From: Bacteroidota bacterium | GTDB taxonomy: Bacteria > Bacteroidota > Bacteroidia > Sphingobacteriales > Sphingobacteriaceae | NCBI GenBank assembly: GCA_018266915.1 | Contig: JAFDZM010000030.1 | Span: 1 to 64,000, forward strand | Direction: 5' to 3' | Length of the DNA stretch: 64,000 nucleotides | The notes under the pieces: generated by a model | Database searches by the model: none | The model's input: the letters and a program-made list of their open reading frames with translations, nothing else | What the model was told of the DNA's origin: nothing | Translations under genes and position numbers: made by a program | Part shown: one piece after another, positions 25,600 to 35,329 of the stretch | How the letters are laid out: every line of letters begins with the position of its first letter | How positions within the stretch are numbered: the first letter of the stretch is position 1

Positions 25600-27189
25600 A
25601 TGAAACGACTCATATTTATCACCATCATATTGCTGATAGCTACTGTGCTGGTGACGGTCGTATATTTTAAAAACCTAAACGGCACTTCGCAGCAGGCCAC
25701 ACAGGTATTACGCAGTATTCCTAATGATGCTTCGGTAATACTTGAGTTCAATAATGAAAAAAGCCTCTACGATATTTTTACGGGTAATAAGCTATTTGCA
25801 AATATTATTGGAGAGGATAAAATGGCGGAGTTTGCGGCCCTCAAAAAACGTGTACTACAAAATCCTGTTATAGAGCCACATTTGAATGGTGAAAACTTGT
25901 ACATATCACTTCACCCTCAGAAAGGCGAGGATATTGATTTTCTCATTACAATGTCTATCCCCAAGGGCTTTGAACCTCAACTATTTGATGAGCTATCTAA
26001 ACAAAAGAAAAACGGCCTGGTACTCAACACATTCAATATCGGCGAAAAACAAGGCTATGTTATCTACCTGAACGATATTAAAAGACGATTTTATTTGATC
26101 GATAAAGACGACCAAACGCTTTCAGGAAGTTTCTCAAAAGAACTGATAGAAGCCTGCGCTAAATATGATTATCAGAAAGAGAAGCAGGCCTTTGTGTTAC
26201 TATCTGACCGTCAGAGTTCTAACTCGCTGGCAAACCTTTATATCAATTATGAGGCTCTTTCGCCACTATTTGGGCAATTATTCGTCAACCAAAATACTGA
26301 CCTTTTCAAAAGTTTCAGGCAATTGCCTGCATTTGCCGCACTAAGCTTGAATTACAAAACTGATGCACTGATGTTCAACGGGATAACAAAAATTCAAGAC
26401 AACCCCGAGGATAGCTATCTTGGGATTTTCAGTTATCAAAAGCCCGTTAATACGCATATAAAGGATATTTTCCCTTCAACAACTGCTTATTCAACCAGCT
26501 TTGCTTTATCCGATCCTGAGAAATTTGAATCAGATCTGGCCGAATGGCAGTCAAAAAATGATTTGAAAAATGAAAGGTCATCTGTTATCAGCAAAATAAA
26601 AAAGGAAACAGGGGTCGGACTAAAAAAAGAGTTCACAAAACTGCTTGGCACTGAGTTTGCGGAAGTTACAACTCGTTTCCATGAGAAAATTGCGATCATA
26701 GAAGTGAAAGACGGTTCGCGGATGCGGACATTGTTGACCAACATCAGTCAAATGAATGATGATAATATAGGGTTATTAAATTATGAAAAGTTACCCCAGT
26801 TGTTATTGGGTGATGCATTCAGTGTGTTTAAAAAGCCCTATTTTAAGATATTTGACAATTACCTGGTTTTGACAAATAGTATTTCAGAAATGAAAAGCTA
26901 TGACGACAGTTATAATAACCGGAAGTTCATGAATAAGATGGACGGTTATAACAAATTTGATGTTTTATTAACTGAACGAAGCAACGTGTCATTCTTTATC
27001 CAATTTAAGAATGCACAGCAATTGTTTAAGCAGGATATGAAACCGGAGTTTTATGATGCGTTCGTCAACATGGTGCCGGGATGGAAAAATTTCTATGCAG
27101 CTGCATGGCAGTTTACTTCATCCGATAAAAATTATTATACAAATTTTTGTATGCGTTTAAGTAATGATACTACAACTGTAAATGAATAA
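25600..27189 (+). CDS. DUF3352-like membrane-anchored protein
   Basis: A 529-residue protein with an N-terminal membrane anchor ('LIFITIILLIATVLVTVVYF', residues 4-23) and a long periplasmic part. The start 'RSIPNDASVILEFNNEKSLYDIF' and later 'NYLVLTNSISEMKSYDDSY' resemble DUF3352-type proteins found in Bacteroidota. It has no lipobox and no catalytic motif I recognise. A promoter box lies directly upstream. It is followed at 150 bp by a DUF5723 outer-membrane protein, so a role in the envelope is plausible but unproven. Confidence 0.65.
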   Translation: MKRLIFITIILLIATVLVTVVYFKNLNGTSQQATQVLRSIPNDASVILEFNNEKSLYDIFTGNKLFANIIGEDKMAEFAALKKRVLQNPVIEPHLNGENLYISLHPQKGEDIDFLITMSIPKGFEPQLFDELSKQKKNGLVLNTFNIGEKQGYVIYLNDIKRRFYLIDKDDQTLSGSFSKELIEACAKYDYQKEKQAFVLLSDRQSSNSLANLYINYEALSPLFGQLFVNQNTDLFKSFRQLPAFAALSLNYKTDALMFNGITKIQDNPEDSYLGIFSYQKPVNTHIKDIFPSTTAYSTSFALSDPEKFESDLAEWQSKNDLKNERSSVISKIKKETGVGLKKEFTKLLGTEFAEVTTRFHEKIAIIEVKDGSRMRTLLTNISQMNDDNIGLLNYEKLPQLLLGDAFSVFKKPYFKIFDNYLVLTNSISEMKSYDDSYNNRKFMNKMDGYNKFDVLLTERSNVSFFIQFKNAQQLFKQDMKPEFYDAFVNMVPGWKNFYAAAWQFTSSDKNYYTNFCMRLSNDTTTVNE

Positions 27190-27339
27190 TTTAAAAAAAT
27201 CTGCGTTTACAGCATAACTATCGCCTTTAAAAATTCGTTTAAGGCACTTAACTGTTAACAATAATTTGATTAGAAACTAAAACTTTAAAAGATTATATTT
27301 AATGGTTTAACTTTTACACGAAGCCCCCTTATTACTTTA

Positions 27340-28761
27340 ATGAAGAAGATTTTACTTATTTCTTGTTTCTTACTTATTGCAGTTACGGGCTTTTCGCAGC
27401 AATATTCGTTGTATAATACGGGTACCCTATTTGATTCATTTGAGAACCCTTCGCAGCGAACAGTTGTACCTGATACCAGCAGAAAATGGGCCTCAAACTT
27501 CCTTATTCCAAATTTTGACGGCAATTTTTTCCTGACCGGTAATGCGCAATCTACTTTGTTGAGCAGGGCATTTAATTCAAAATACAACAACTCGGCGCTC
27601 CAGATCGGTAGCGGCGCTTTAAACCATGTAGGCGCGAATGCATCAGCTTATGAGCTGATGGTTAAAATGTTTGCCAGCTTAAATGGCTATGAAGAATTGG
27701 GCTTCTTTTTAGAGACCAAATCTGAAGGGAGGGGCACTTTTACAGATGAAACTATAGGTTTATTTAACGGGCCATCTGCCTTTCCAAATAACATCTACGA
27801 TAACGTTCTTAATGATCATTTTTATAACCAGATATATAATGATCTTGGTTTTACATATCGCGAAAAAATAACCAACCAGGTTGCTGTAGGGTTCAAAGTA
27901 GGCTTTTTGATGGGGGTAGATTATACCAAACTGGATATATACGAATCTCACCTGAGCTTCGACAGGCTGAATGATGCTGCAACCATTTCGCTCCGGGGAA
28001 AATATCAATACAGTAAGGGTCCAGGGACTTTTGACAAACAAAGTTTTTTCCCTACTTCACGCAGCCCGGGTTTGCAGTTTTCTGCAGGTATGTCTTATAC
28101 TACTGATGAAAATATTACTTTCCAGGGTAACATAAAAGATCTCGGGTTTATACACTGGTATAGCAGTTCTACTATAAGTAATTTTGATAATACTACTACG
28201 ATAACAGGACTATCATCCGCTAAGCGTGAAAAAAATATTTATGGTTCGATTTACAATATGATAAAATCGGGTTATCAAAATACTTCTTTCAATTCATCCA
28301 CCGACGGACGAGCTGAACTGAGCGCTACAAAGACGTACGGTATTAGTGACGACAATACACTCAAATACATTCCAACACTGATTGCGGCAAAAGACCTGTT
28401 TTATGACGGTTTTGCTGGTGCAATGGTTAACCGTTTTCAATACAAGAGCATAAATGGTAGCCTTACGGCTTCATATGACAATTTAAACCTTTTTAATGTT
28501 GGCCTGCAGTTTATGTATAAACCTAACAATATGGAGGTTTTCATTGGCAGCGACCGGCTTTTGAACACAGTGACTTTTGCAGGCTCGACCGGCAAGGGAT
28601 CAACCTATACCAATGGCTCTTATACCGGCGCTGATATTTATTTTGGTTTTGCCATAAAATTCGGACCAGTAGTTGAGCACCCATTAAATGCCAATACTAT
28701 TCCTGATGGCAATAAAGGTTTCCTTGCCCGTTTATGGAACAGGATATTTAAAGCTTATTAA
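27340..28761 (+). CDS. DUF5723 family outer-membrane protein
   Basis: A 473-residue protein with a cleavable signal peptide ('MKKILLISCFLLIAVTGFSQ', cleavage after Ser/Gln typical for Bacteroidota). The mature protein has alternating hydrophobic/polar strands and aromatic residues ('YELMVKMFASLNGYEELGFF', 'NQVAVGFKVGFLMGVDY', 'GLQFSAGMSYTTDEN', 'VGLQFMYKPNNMEVFIGSD'), as expected of an outer-membrane beta-barrel. The segment 'LIPNFDGNFFLTGNAQST' is typical of DUF5723. Its specific role is unknown. Confidence 0.75.
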   Translation: MKKILLISCFLLIAVTGFSQQYSLYNTGTLFDSFENPSQRTVVPDTSRKWASNFLIPNFDGNFFLTGNAQSTLLSRAFNSKYNNSALQIGSGALNHVGANASAYELMVKMFASLNGYEELGFFLETKSEGRGTFTDETIGLFNGPSAFPNNIYDNVLNDHFYNQIYNDLGFTYREKITNQVAVGFKVGFLMGVDYTKLDIYESHLSFDRLNDAATISLRGKYQYSKGPGTFDKQSFFPTSRSPGLQFSAGMSYTTDENITFQGNIKDLGFIHWYSSSTISNFDNTTTITGLSSAKREKNIYGSIYNMIKSGYQNTSFNSSTDGRAELSATKTYGISDDNTLKYIPTLIAAKDLFYDGFAGAMVNRFQYKSINGSLTASYDNLNLFNVGLQFMYKPNNMEVFIGSDRLLNTVTFAGSTGKGSTYTNGSYTGADIYFGFAIKFGPVVEHPLNANTIPDGNKGFLARLWNRIFKAY

Positions 28762-28764
28762 TAG

Positions 28765-29448
28765 CTAAACAGATTTCTTTCCAGCTATAAAATCTTTCAG
28801 GTAATATGGTTCAAAGTAGGCGGTATCCTCAAAATCTTTGTTAATGAATTTCTCAGAAGCCTTTTTGGTAAGGTGCCGGGCGGAGTTCTGGAAATCAGAG
28901 ACAATCTGAGCATTGAGATTTGTACCTAATACTTCGCTGCATTTTGCAGCACCGTCACCAAAGAATATCATCTTATTAGTTTGGAGCAGATCAGAAAAGC
29001 TATCCTGGTCTATTATTTCAGCTGAGGTTGGTTTTATCCTATTTCCTTCTGCATCAAACACGGCGGTAAATACTTCCATCCTGCGGGCGTCGATCATTGG
29101 GCAAAAGAGCACATCCCTTTCTGCATTCTCAGCAATCATGCCATCCGTCATTGCTTCAAGTGTTTCAACTGCAATAAATGGAATATCCAATGAATAGCAT
29201 AAGCCTTTGGTAACTGAAATACCGATCCGCAAGCCGGTGTATGAACCGGGTCCGCAGCTTACAGCAACAGCGCTCAATTCAATATATTGCTTACCAGCCG
29301 TTTTCAAAACCTCGTCAATAAACAAGGTAACCACTTCGGCATGAACATTGCGTTGTTGTAATTCTTTGGATGCGATTATATTTCCGTTTTCTGAAAGTGC
29401 CACTGAACATACGTTAGTAGCGGTTTCTATTTGTAATATCAGGCTCAT
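28765..29448 (-). CDS. tsaB: tRNA threonylcarbamoyladenosine biosynthesis protein TsaB
   Basis: An ASKHA-fold partner of TsaD in the t6A37 complex. The 227-residue protein has 'ILQIETATNVCSVALSENG', 'AVAVSCGPGSYTGLRIGISVTKGLCYSLDIPFIAVETLEAM' and 'CPMIDARRMEVFTAVF', the TsaB signature blocks. The start was moved to the ATG at 29448 since the family begins with 'LILQIETAT'. The Sua5/YrdC-type enzyme of the same pathway is at 1.8 kb. It follows yidD closely. Confidence 0.93.
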   Translation of the reverse strand: MSLILQIETATNVCSVALSENGNIIASKELQQRNVHAEVVTLFIDEVLKTAGKQYIELSAVAVSCGPGSYTGLRIGISVTKGLCYSLDIPFIAVETLEAMTDGMIAENAERDVLFCPMIDARRMEVFTAVFDAEGNRIKPTSAEIIDQDSFSDLLQTNKMIFFGDGAAKCSEVLGTNLNAQIVSDFQNSARHLTKKASEKFINKDFEDTAYFEPYYLKDFIAGKKSV

Positions 29449-29453
29449 AGTAT

Positions 29454-29696
29454 TTATGGTACGGGGTCGTGGCCATGCCCTCCCCATGGATTGCAACTGG
29501 CAATGCGTTTTAAAGTTAACCAGCCGCCTTTAAAGGCTCCGTATTTTTTAATGGCTTCAACACCATATTGTGAACAGGTGGGTGTATAACGGCATGAAGC
29601 TCCGGTTAATGGTGAGATAAAGTATTGATATATCCTGATCAGGATAACAAAAAAGCTACCTATTATCTTTTTCAATATATCAATGATCATTTTCAT
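29454..29696 (-). CDS. yidD: Membrane protein insertion efficiency factor YidD
   Basis: The 80-residue protein has the YidD signature: an amphipathic N-terminal helix ('[15 protein letters not shown]') then '[46 protein letters not shown]' with three conserved Cys. It assists membrane protein insertion with YidC. It overlaps rnpA by 4 bp, the standard rpmH-rnpA-yidD order. yidC itself is not present here, unlike in many bacteria. Confidence 0.95.
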   Translation of the reverse strand: MKMIIDILKKIIGSFFVILIRIYQYFISPLTGASCRYTPTCSQYGVEAIKKYGAFKGGWLTLKRIASCNPWGGHGHDPVP

Positions 29697-30085
29697 TTAG
29701 TCACTTGCTCCGAAAGCTGTGATAACAACTTCAGCATCTTTTTTTCAATAAAATCATACGGGGCTATTTCCTTCCCTATAAAGCCTATTGAAAAAACAAT
29801 GCTTTTACCTGCATCGCTCAGTAATGAATATAAAAATTGTTGTTTGTTCAGGCGGTAAGCTTCGCGCAGACGTCGCTTTATCAGATTACGGTCGACTGCT
29901 TTTTTAAATCGCTTCTTAGATACCGAGAATAGTACCTGTGCCGGAAACGGCTGCGGATCAGCGGATAACGCCCACGAAACCTTAAAAGGATAACATAAAA
30001 AAGAAGAACCATTATGATAAAGCTGATCGATCAGCCTCTTATTACATAAACGTTCTTCTTTTGTAAAAGTATATGTTTTGCTCAT
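29693..30085 (-). CDS. rnpA: Ribonuclease P protein component
   Basis: The small basic protein subunit of RNase P, which matures tRNA 5' ends. From the ATG at 30085 it has 130 residues. Seen: '[17 protein letters not shown]', '[29 protein letters not shown]' with the RNR motif in the central helix. A longer frame starting near 30127 would add non-conserved residues. It is located 69 bp behind rpmH. Confidence 0.93.
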   Translation of the reverse strand: MSKTYTFTKEERLCNKRLIDQLYHNGSSFLCYPFKVSWALSADPQPFPAQVLFSVSKKRFKKAVDRNLIKRRLREAYRLNKQQFLYSLLSDAGKSIVFSIGFIGKEIAPYDFIEKKMLKLLSQLSEQVTK

Positions 30086-30154
30086 GGTCAGAACCGCAAT
30101 TGTAAAACAGCCGGCCCCCACCCCCATATGGAGGAATAAGCAATTTAGTCTGAA

Positions 30155-30313
30155 TTATGCTTTGTGGCTGCGTTCGTCAGAAACTGTTAATCTCTTTCTG
30201 CCTTTGGCTCTTCTTGCTGCTAATACTCTTCTGCCATTAGCAGTTGCCATGCGCTCACGGAAACCGTGTTTATTTCTTCTTTTTCTTTGAGAAGGCTGGA
30301 ACGTTCTTTTCAT
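30155..30313 (-). CDS. rpmH: 50S ribosomal protein L34
   Basis: A 52-codon frame on the minus strand begins [18 protein letters not shown] and continues '[17 protein letters not shown]' and '[16 protein letters not shown]'. This is unmistakably bL34: the '[10 protein letters not shown]...HGFR.RM.T..GR.VLA.RR.KGR..L' pattern. It is the first gene of rpmH-rnpA-yidD and has its own promoter. It is short enough to be missed by gene callers with a length cut-off. Confidence 0.97.
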   Translation of the reverse strand: MKRTFQPSQRKRRNKHGFRERMATANGRRVLAARRAKGRKRLTVSDERSHKA

Positions 30314-30352
30314 CGTATTTTATTCTATTCGTCGTTTTTAAAAACAAGAGTG

Positions 30353-30360
30353 CAAATGTA
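30353..30360 (-). promoter_or_regulatory. Bacteroidota -7 promoter box for rpmH-rnpA-yidD
   Basis: On the minus strand TACATTTG matches TAnnTTTG, 39 bp before the rpmH ATG at 30313. This leaves room for a short 5' leader. Confidence 0.6.
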
Positions 30361-30481
30361 GCGTATTTTTTAAACTTATCAAATACAAATTACTTATTTG
30401 TTAAATGGTTATTTTTTAGCAGGTTTTGGAGTACAATTTAACAATATACTGTGTTATTTATCTAAATTTACTTTCACTGTT

Positions 30482-31363
30482 ATGAAGTTCAGTATCATCT
30501 TATCGCTCCTATTACTGCCCCTGTTTGTCTTTTGCCAGGAGGATTTCTTCCGTCACTACAAAATTTACGATACCAGAAATCAGAAAGTAATATCCACCGA
30601 TGATATCATCAGTGATATGAGTAATGCCGATGTACTCTTCTTTGGTGAAGAACACAATGATTCAACCTGCCATGTGCTTGAGCTGATTTTATTTACCAAA
30701 CTATCATCAAAATATCCCGGCAAAGCAGCCCTTTCTATGGAAATGTTCGAAACTGATTGCCAGAATGTATTGAACGAATACCTGGAAGGTTTGATCCGCG
30801 AAAAGAATTTCATAACCGAGGCGCGGGCATGGCATAATTATAAAGATTACAGGCCTTTAATAGAACTAGCAAAAGCCCAACAATCACCCGTCATTGCAGC
30901 AAATGCCCCGGCACGCTATGTGAATATGGTAAACCGTATGGGATTAACCAGTCTGGAAAAACTGAGCAAAACCGCAAAGGCATGGCTTCCTCCCCTGCCG
31001 ATAGATACTGCAACAGGCGCTTACTACGAGAAATTTCTGCAAACCATGGGCGGCCATTCGGGCAACATCGGCGGTATGCAAATGTACCAGGCGCAAAACC
31101 TATGGGATGCTACTATGGGATGGTCTATAGCCCGGTTTGTAAAGAAACACAGGGATTATAAAATACTGCAGCTAAATGGCGGCTTCCATAGTGAAGAAAA
31201 ACTGGGAGCGGCAGCACAACTGAAAAAGTATTCATCAAAACCCAAAATCCTGAACATAACCTGCTTTTCAGACGAGCAGTTTGATAACCCGGATTGGAGC
31301 AAATACAGTAAGAATAACGATTATATTATTCTGACTGATCCGAAACTTGCAAAGACTTATTAA
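30482..31363 (+). CDS. ChaN-like (DUF399) exported protein
   Basis: From the ATG at 30482 the protein has 293 residues with a signal peptide ('MKFSIILSLLLLPLFVFCQ'). The mature part shows the ChaN/Tiki-superfamily pattern: 'DVLFFGEEHNDSTCHVLEL' (GExH), 'ALSMEMFETDCQNVLNEYL', 'PVIAANAPARYVNMV' and 'ILQLNGGFHSEEKLG' (GGFH). Campylobacter ChaN is a haem-binding lipoprotein for iron uptake, and related Tiki proteins are metal-dependent proteases, so haem or iron handling is possible. The stop overlaps that of the next, convergent gene. Confidence 0.82.
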   Translation: MKFSIILSLLLLPLFVFCQEDFFRHYKIYDTRNQKVISTDDIISDMSNADVLFFGEEHNDSTCHVLELILFTKLSSKYPGKAALSMEMFETDCQNVLNEYLEGLIREKNFITEARAWHNYKDYRPLIELAKAQQSPVIAANAPARYVNMVNRMGLTSLEKLSKTAKAWLPPLPIDTATGAYYEKFLQTMGGHSGNIGGMQMYQAQNLWDATMGWSIARFVKKHRDYKILQLNGGFHSEEKLGAAAQLKKYSSKPKILNITCFSDEQFDNPDWSKYSKNNDYIILTDPKLAKTY

Positions 31364-31887
31364 TGCGTAGTTTCTAAAGCCGGTTTGTATCCTACAACTT
31401 TTAAAATCTCCGGATTAACACTCGAACAGACAATGCGTAAACTATCGCCGTACTTATAAAAATGGTCGTTATTGCTTAAACTTTGCAAATATGTGGTTTG
31501 GTTACATTGATATCTTATTATAGCGTGATAATAAGTTGTAGACTTTGGACGCTCTTGTGTTTCACCAATTACTTTGGCGGAGATAGTTACACCATAATTT
31601 TTCAGCTGATAATCAAAATACTTACCCTGCACAGTTGAGAGAGTGAAGATAATAAGTAGAAGCATACCAACTGACGCTAACGTTGTAATTAATTGTAGCC
31701 AACGTGGCAGTTTATCATATTTGATCCAAATAATGAACAACCAAACGAAAGGAAAAAATATAAGCATATATGGCAGGTATTTATACCAATAGCCATACTT
31801 GTATGAAAAGAATATATAAAAATAGCATCCGGCCAAAAACAAGCCGGATGCTATAAGTGTATAAAGTATTTTCTTTCGTAAAGTCAA
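31360..31887 (-). CDS. Hypothetical membrane protein, DUF3592-like
   Basis: A 175-residue protein with three membrane helices in the first half (about 8-28, 35-53, 64-86) and a soluble C-terminal part with 'VTISAKVIGETQERPKSTTYYHAIIRYQC' and 'GDSLRIVCSSVNPEI', resembling the DUF3592 beta domain. It lies 7 bp behind mscL in the same direction and so is probably co-transcribed with it. Function unknown. Confidence 0.65.
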   Translation of the reverse strand: MTLRKKILYTLIASGLFLAGCYFYIFFSYKYGYWYKYLPYMLIFFPFVWLFIIWIKYDKLPRWLQLITTLASVGMLLLIIFTLSTVQGKYFDYQLKNYGVTISAKVIGETQERPKSTTYYHAIIRYQCNQTTYLQSLSNNDHFYKYGDSLRIVCSSVNPEILKVVGYKPALETTH

Positions 31888-31893
31888 TCTGTT

Positions 31894-32307
31894 TTACTTT
31901 CCTTTCGCCAACAAATCCCTGATCTCGGTCAATAAAACTTCTTCTTTTGTTGGCCCCGGATCTGGAGCTGGTGCAGGCGCTTCTTCTGGTTTCTTAAGCG
32001 AATTAATAGCTTTTACTATCATAAAGATACAGAAGGCAATGATCAGGAATTCGATCAATGTATTGATGAAATTACCATAGTTGATAGAAACATCAGCTAT
32101 CTTTTTAGCTGGGTCGCCCTCTTTGATCAGAATCTTCAGATTTTTAAAATCAATGCCACCGGTGAGGTAGCCGATGGGGGGCATAATGATGTCATTTACA
32201 AGGGAGGTAACGATCTTTCCGAAGGCAGCACCGATGATGACGCCGACAGCAAGATCGACTACATTGCCGCGCATTGCGAACTCTTTAAACTCTTTTACAA
32301 TAGCCAT
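31894..32307 (-). CDS. mscL: Large-conductance mechanosensitive channel
   Basis: Opens on membrane stretch to release solutes during hypo-osmotic shock. The 137-residue protein starts '[46 protein letters not shown]', the N-terminal helix and pore helix of MscL, followed by a periplasmic loop, TM2 ('[23 protein letters not shown]') and a C-terminal amphipathic bundle ('[17 protein letters not shown]') after a Pro/Ala-rich linker. All parts are present. Confidence 0.97.
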   Translation of the reverse strand: MAIVKEFKEFAMRGNVVDLAVGVIIGAAFGKIVTSLVNDIIMPPIGYLTGGIDFKNLKILIKEGDPAKKIADVSINYGNFINTLIEFLIIAFCIFMIVKAINSLKKPEEAPAPAPDPGPTKEEVLLTEIRDLLAKGK

Positions 32308-32478
32308 AGCAAAAAAGGATTTGGGTGAATGGATGGTTTGTTAGTTAATTAAAGATATTAAAATATCCGGTTATAAAAAATAATATTACCGCAGCAAGGT
32401 AAACACTTATATCCAAATTACGTTAAAGGGGTGTAATCTTAATCAAAAAGTTAACTTTTTAGTTAACATTAATTGATG

Positions 32479-32486
32479 TATTTTTG
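32479..32486 (+). promoter_or_regulatory. Bacteroidota -7 promoter box for rpoN
   Basis: TATTTTTG matches TAnnTTTG, 11 bp before the rpoN ATG, with a T-rich -33 candidate 18-19 bp upstream. Confidence 0.6.
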
Positions 32487-32497
32487 GCGGTCTAATT

Positions 32498-33973
32498 ATG
32501 CTAAAACAGAATCTTCAACAGAAACTTTTACAAAAGCTCTCCCCGCAGCAGATACAGTTTATAAAACTGTTGCAGGTACCTACAGTATCGCTTGATACAC
32601 GTATTAAAGAAGAGTTGGAGGAAAATCCCGCGCTTGAAGATTTGAGTTTAACCAACCTGAACGAACCCGAAGAACAGTATCCTGACCGCGACCCCGAAGA
32701 CGATTCATACAACAATGATGAAAACGAAGGGCCGGCAGATGAATTCAACATCGACGATTATTTGCAGGAAGATAACCTGAATGAATACGGCTCACGATAC
32801 GACCAAAACGGCGATGATGAGGATGACCGCAAGGAAATACCTATAGCCGTACAAAGCTCATTCTTCGAAAATCTGCAAGCCCAGCTCGACTTACTTCCTC
32901 TATCGGATAAAGACTTTAGAATAGGTCAGCAGATTATCGGCAGCCTGGATGATGATGGCTATCTGCGCCGTTCTACAACATCACTTACTGACGATCTTGC
33001 CTTTTCGCAAAACATATTTGCAGAAGATGAAGAGGTAGAGGAAATGCTTAAGATCATACAAAGCTTTGACCCTCCGGGTGTAGGTGCGCGCAGCTTACAG
33101 GAGTGTTTACTGATCCAGCTGAAGAGAAAAGATAGCAGCGATCCGATAGTGAGGAAAGCTATCCAGGTGGTTGAAAATTACTTAGAAGAATTCACCCGGA
33201 AGCACTACGACAAGCTGGAAAAAGCACTCAATATGAGTTCTGTTGAGTTGAGGGGTGTGATCAATGAAATATTAAAACTGAACCCAAAACCCGGTGATTC
33301 CAGTGAGGTTAACACTAAGCAATTACAGGTAATACCTGATTTTCACATTACTAATAATGATGGCACGCTGGTATTGACCTTAAATGCCAAAAATGCACCG
33401 GAACTTCGTGTAAGCCGCTCATACCAGGAAATGTTTGAGCATTATGATAAAGCTTCTCAAAAAGACAAAAAACTGAAAGAGGCGGTTCAGTTTGTAAAAC
33501 AAAAACTCGACTCGGCCAAATGGTTTATCGATGCTATAAAACAGCGTCAGCAAACATTGCTCAAAACAATGAACGCCATTATGCAATATCAGTATGAGTT
33601 TTTCCTGACGGGCGATGAAAAGAACCTAAAGCCAATGATCCTGAAAGATATTGCCGACAGGATTGGTATGGATATTTCTACCGTATCACGTGTAGCCAAC
33701 TCGAAATATGTGCAAACCGAACATGGTACTTATCTGCTGAAATCATTCTTCTCAGAAGCTATCCAAACTGAAAGCGGCGAGGAAGTATCTAACAAAGAAG
33801 TAAAGAAGATACTGGAAGAACATATCGGCAAAGAAGATAAGCGCCATCCATTGGCTGATGAGAAACTAACTGAAATTTTAAAGGACGCTGGTTACAATAT
33901 TGCCCGCAGAACGGTTGCCAAATACCGCGAACAGATGAATATTCCTGTGGCTCGCCTGAGAAAGGAATTATAG
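32498..33973 (+). CDS. rpoN: RNA polymerase sigma-54 factor
   Basis: Directs RNA polymerase to -24/-12 promoters that need an AAA+ activator. The 491-residue protein has the Gln/Leu-rich region I ('LKQNLQQKLLQKLSPQQIQFIKLLQVP' and 'ELEENPALED'), an acidic region II (about 50-110), the core-binding domain, 'DISTVSRVANSKYVQTEHG' HTH for the -12 element and the RpoN box 'NIARRTVAKYREQM' near the C-terminus. No sigma-54 activator is encoded in this window. A matching promoter candidate lies at 47560. Confidence 0.96.
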   Translation: MLKQNLQQKLLQKLSPQQIQFIKLLQVPTVSLDTRIKEELEENPALEDLSLTNLNEPEEQYPDRDPEDDSYNNDENEGPADEFNIDDYLQEDNLNEYGSRYDQNGDDEDDRKEIPIAVQSSFFENLQAQLDLLPLSDKDFRIGQQIIGSLDDDGYLRRSTTSLTDDLAFSQNIFAEDEEVEEMLKIIQSFDPPGVGARSLQECLLIQLKRKDSSDPIVRKAIQVVENYLEEFTRKHYDKLEKALNMSSVELRGVINEILKLNPKPGDSSEVNTKQLQVIPDFHITNNDGTLVLTLNAKNAPELRVSRSYQEMFEHYDKASQKDKKLKEAVQFVKQKLDSAKWFIDAIKQRQQTLLKTMNAIMQYQYEFFLTGDEKNLKPMILKDIADRIGMDISTVSRVANSKYVQTEHGTYLLKSFFSEAIQTESGEEVSNKEVKKILEEHIGKEDKRHPLADEKLTEILKDAGYNIARRTVAKYREQMNIPVARLRKEL

Positions 33974-34095
33974 TACACTCCTTACCATTCGGTGAACAAA
34001 TTGCGTTTCATTCTTTATATAGCTTGCTGTTATTAAATTTTTAGTTTACATTTAGCTAAACATTTAGCCAAACCCCTACTCCTGTTAAACCTACT

Positions 34096-35313
34096 ATGAA
34101 AAGGTGGAAATACTTTCTGCTATTACTGGCAGTTTTCGGCTGTAAGAAACCTTATGCACCCCCTGTGATAAACTCTGCACCAAGTTACCTGGTGATCGAA
34201 GGCAGCGTCAACAGTGGCTCCGATTCAACTTTTATAAAACTCAGTCGCACCGTTAAGCTCAGCGGTAAAACTGGTTCTACGCCCGAACTTAATGCAGTTC
34301 TAACTGTTGAAGGGGATCAAAACACTTCCTACCCACTCATAGAAAAAGGCAAAGGATATTATGCCTGTGCCGGTTTAAACCTGGACAATACCCATAAATA
34401 TTGCCTGGACATTAAAACATCCGACGGTAAGGAATACAAGTCGGACTTTGTATCCGTACTCGATTCGCCACCTATTGACAGTGTCAGCTTTGATGTTAAC
34501 GGGAATCCCTTAACAGGGCCTGGAATGAATATTTATGTAAGCACCCATGATGCGACGAATAAGGTAAAATATTTTCGGTGGGATTACCAGGAAACATGGA
34601 TTTTTCATGCCCATTATGTTTCGGAATATTATTCTAACGGTGATACGGTTTTAGCAAGAATAACGCCTGCTCAAAAGATTACCTATTGTTGGGCCAGCGA
34701 CACTTCAAGTAACATAGTTTTGGGCTCCAGTGCTAAACTGACTCAAAGTAAAATTTATCAGAACCCTGTTATTTCTATCCCTTCAACATCAGAGAAATTT
34801 GAAAACAAGTACAGTATCCTGGTAAGACAATATGCCCTATCGGAGGATGCTTACAATTTCTACACGACGATGAAAAACAATAGTGAAGAACTGGGCGGCA
34901 TTTTCGATGTTTTACCCTCTCAAAATCATGGAAATTTGCATTGTATTACCAACCCTTCCGAGCCCGTTATAGGTTACATCACTGTAGGCAATGTAGCAAG
35001 TAAAAGGATTTTTATAAAAAGCTCGCAATGGCCCACCTGGTCAGCTCTCACTCCTGAGGATGCCGGATGCAAACTTGAATTTGATTATGGCGATCCCAAA
35101 CACGTCATTCCTTGCTGCCTTTATAATTTTGCAGGCGAGAACCAGGTTAATGAATATTTTAATTTTAATAATCCCTACTTTCATCCCCCTGCTTTTATAC
35201 CGCTTGATGCCATAGGGCCGCCGGGACCAATAATTGGATATCATGCGTCTGTAAGAGAATGTGCTGATTGTACATTACGGGGTACTAACATTGCTCCCGC
35301 TTTCTGGCAGTGA
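34096..35313 (+). CDS. DUF4249 family lipoprotein
   Basis: A 405-residue protein with a lipoprotein signal ('MKRWKYFLLLLAVFGC', lipobox VFGC). The start of the mature part, 'YLVIEGSVNSGSDSTFIKLSRTVKL', is the hallmark of DUF4249; two Ig-like halves follow, and the C-terminal region is Cys-rich ('CCLYNFAGENQ', 'ECADCTLRGTN'). DUF4249 proteins usually follow TonB-dependent receptors, but no receptor is adjacent here, so this is an isolated member. Surface-exposed location is likely. Confidence 0.85.
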   Translation: MKRWKYFLLLLAVFGCKKPYAPPVINSAPSYLVIEGSVNSGSDSTFIKLSRTVKLSGKTGSTPELNAVLTVEGDQNTSYPLIEKGKGYYACAGLNLDNTHKYCLDIKTSDGKEYKSDFVSVLDSPPIDSVSFDVNGNPLTGPGMNIYVSTHDATNKVKYFRWDYQETWIFHAHYVSEYYSNGDTVLARITPAQKITYCWASDTSSNIVLGSSAKLTQSKIYQNPVISIPSTSEKFENKYSILVRQYALSEDAYNFYTTMKNNSEELGGIFDVLPSQNHGNLHCITNPSEPVIGYITVGNVASKRIFIKSSQWPTWSALTPEDAGCKLEFDYGDPKHVIPCCLYNFAGENQVNEYFNFNNPYFHPPAFIPLDAIGPPGPIIGYHASVRECADCTLRGTNIAPAFWQ

Positions 35314-35329
35314 TTTTTATTTATAAAAG

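Noticed and set aside
27210..27250. GCCTTTAAA / TTTAAGGC hairpin behind the DUF3352-like gene
   Set aside because: The stem has a bulge and no T run follows, so I do not call it a terminator.
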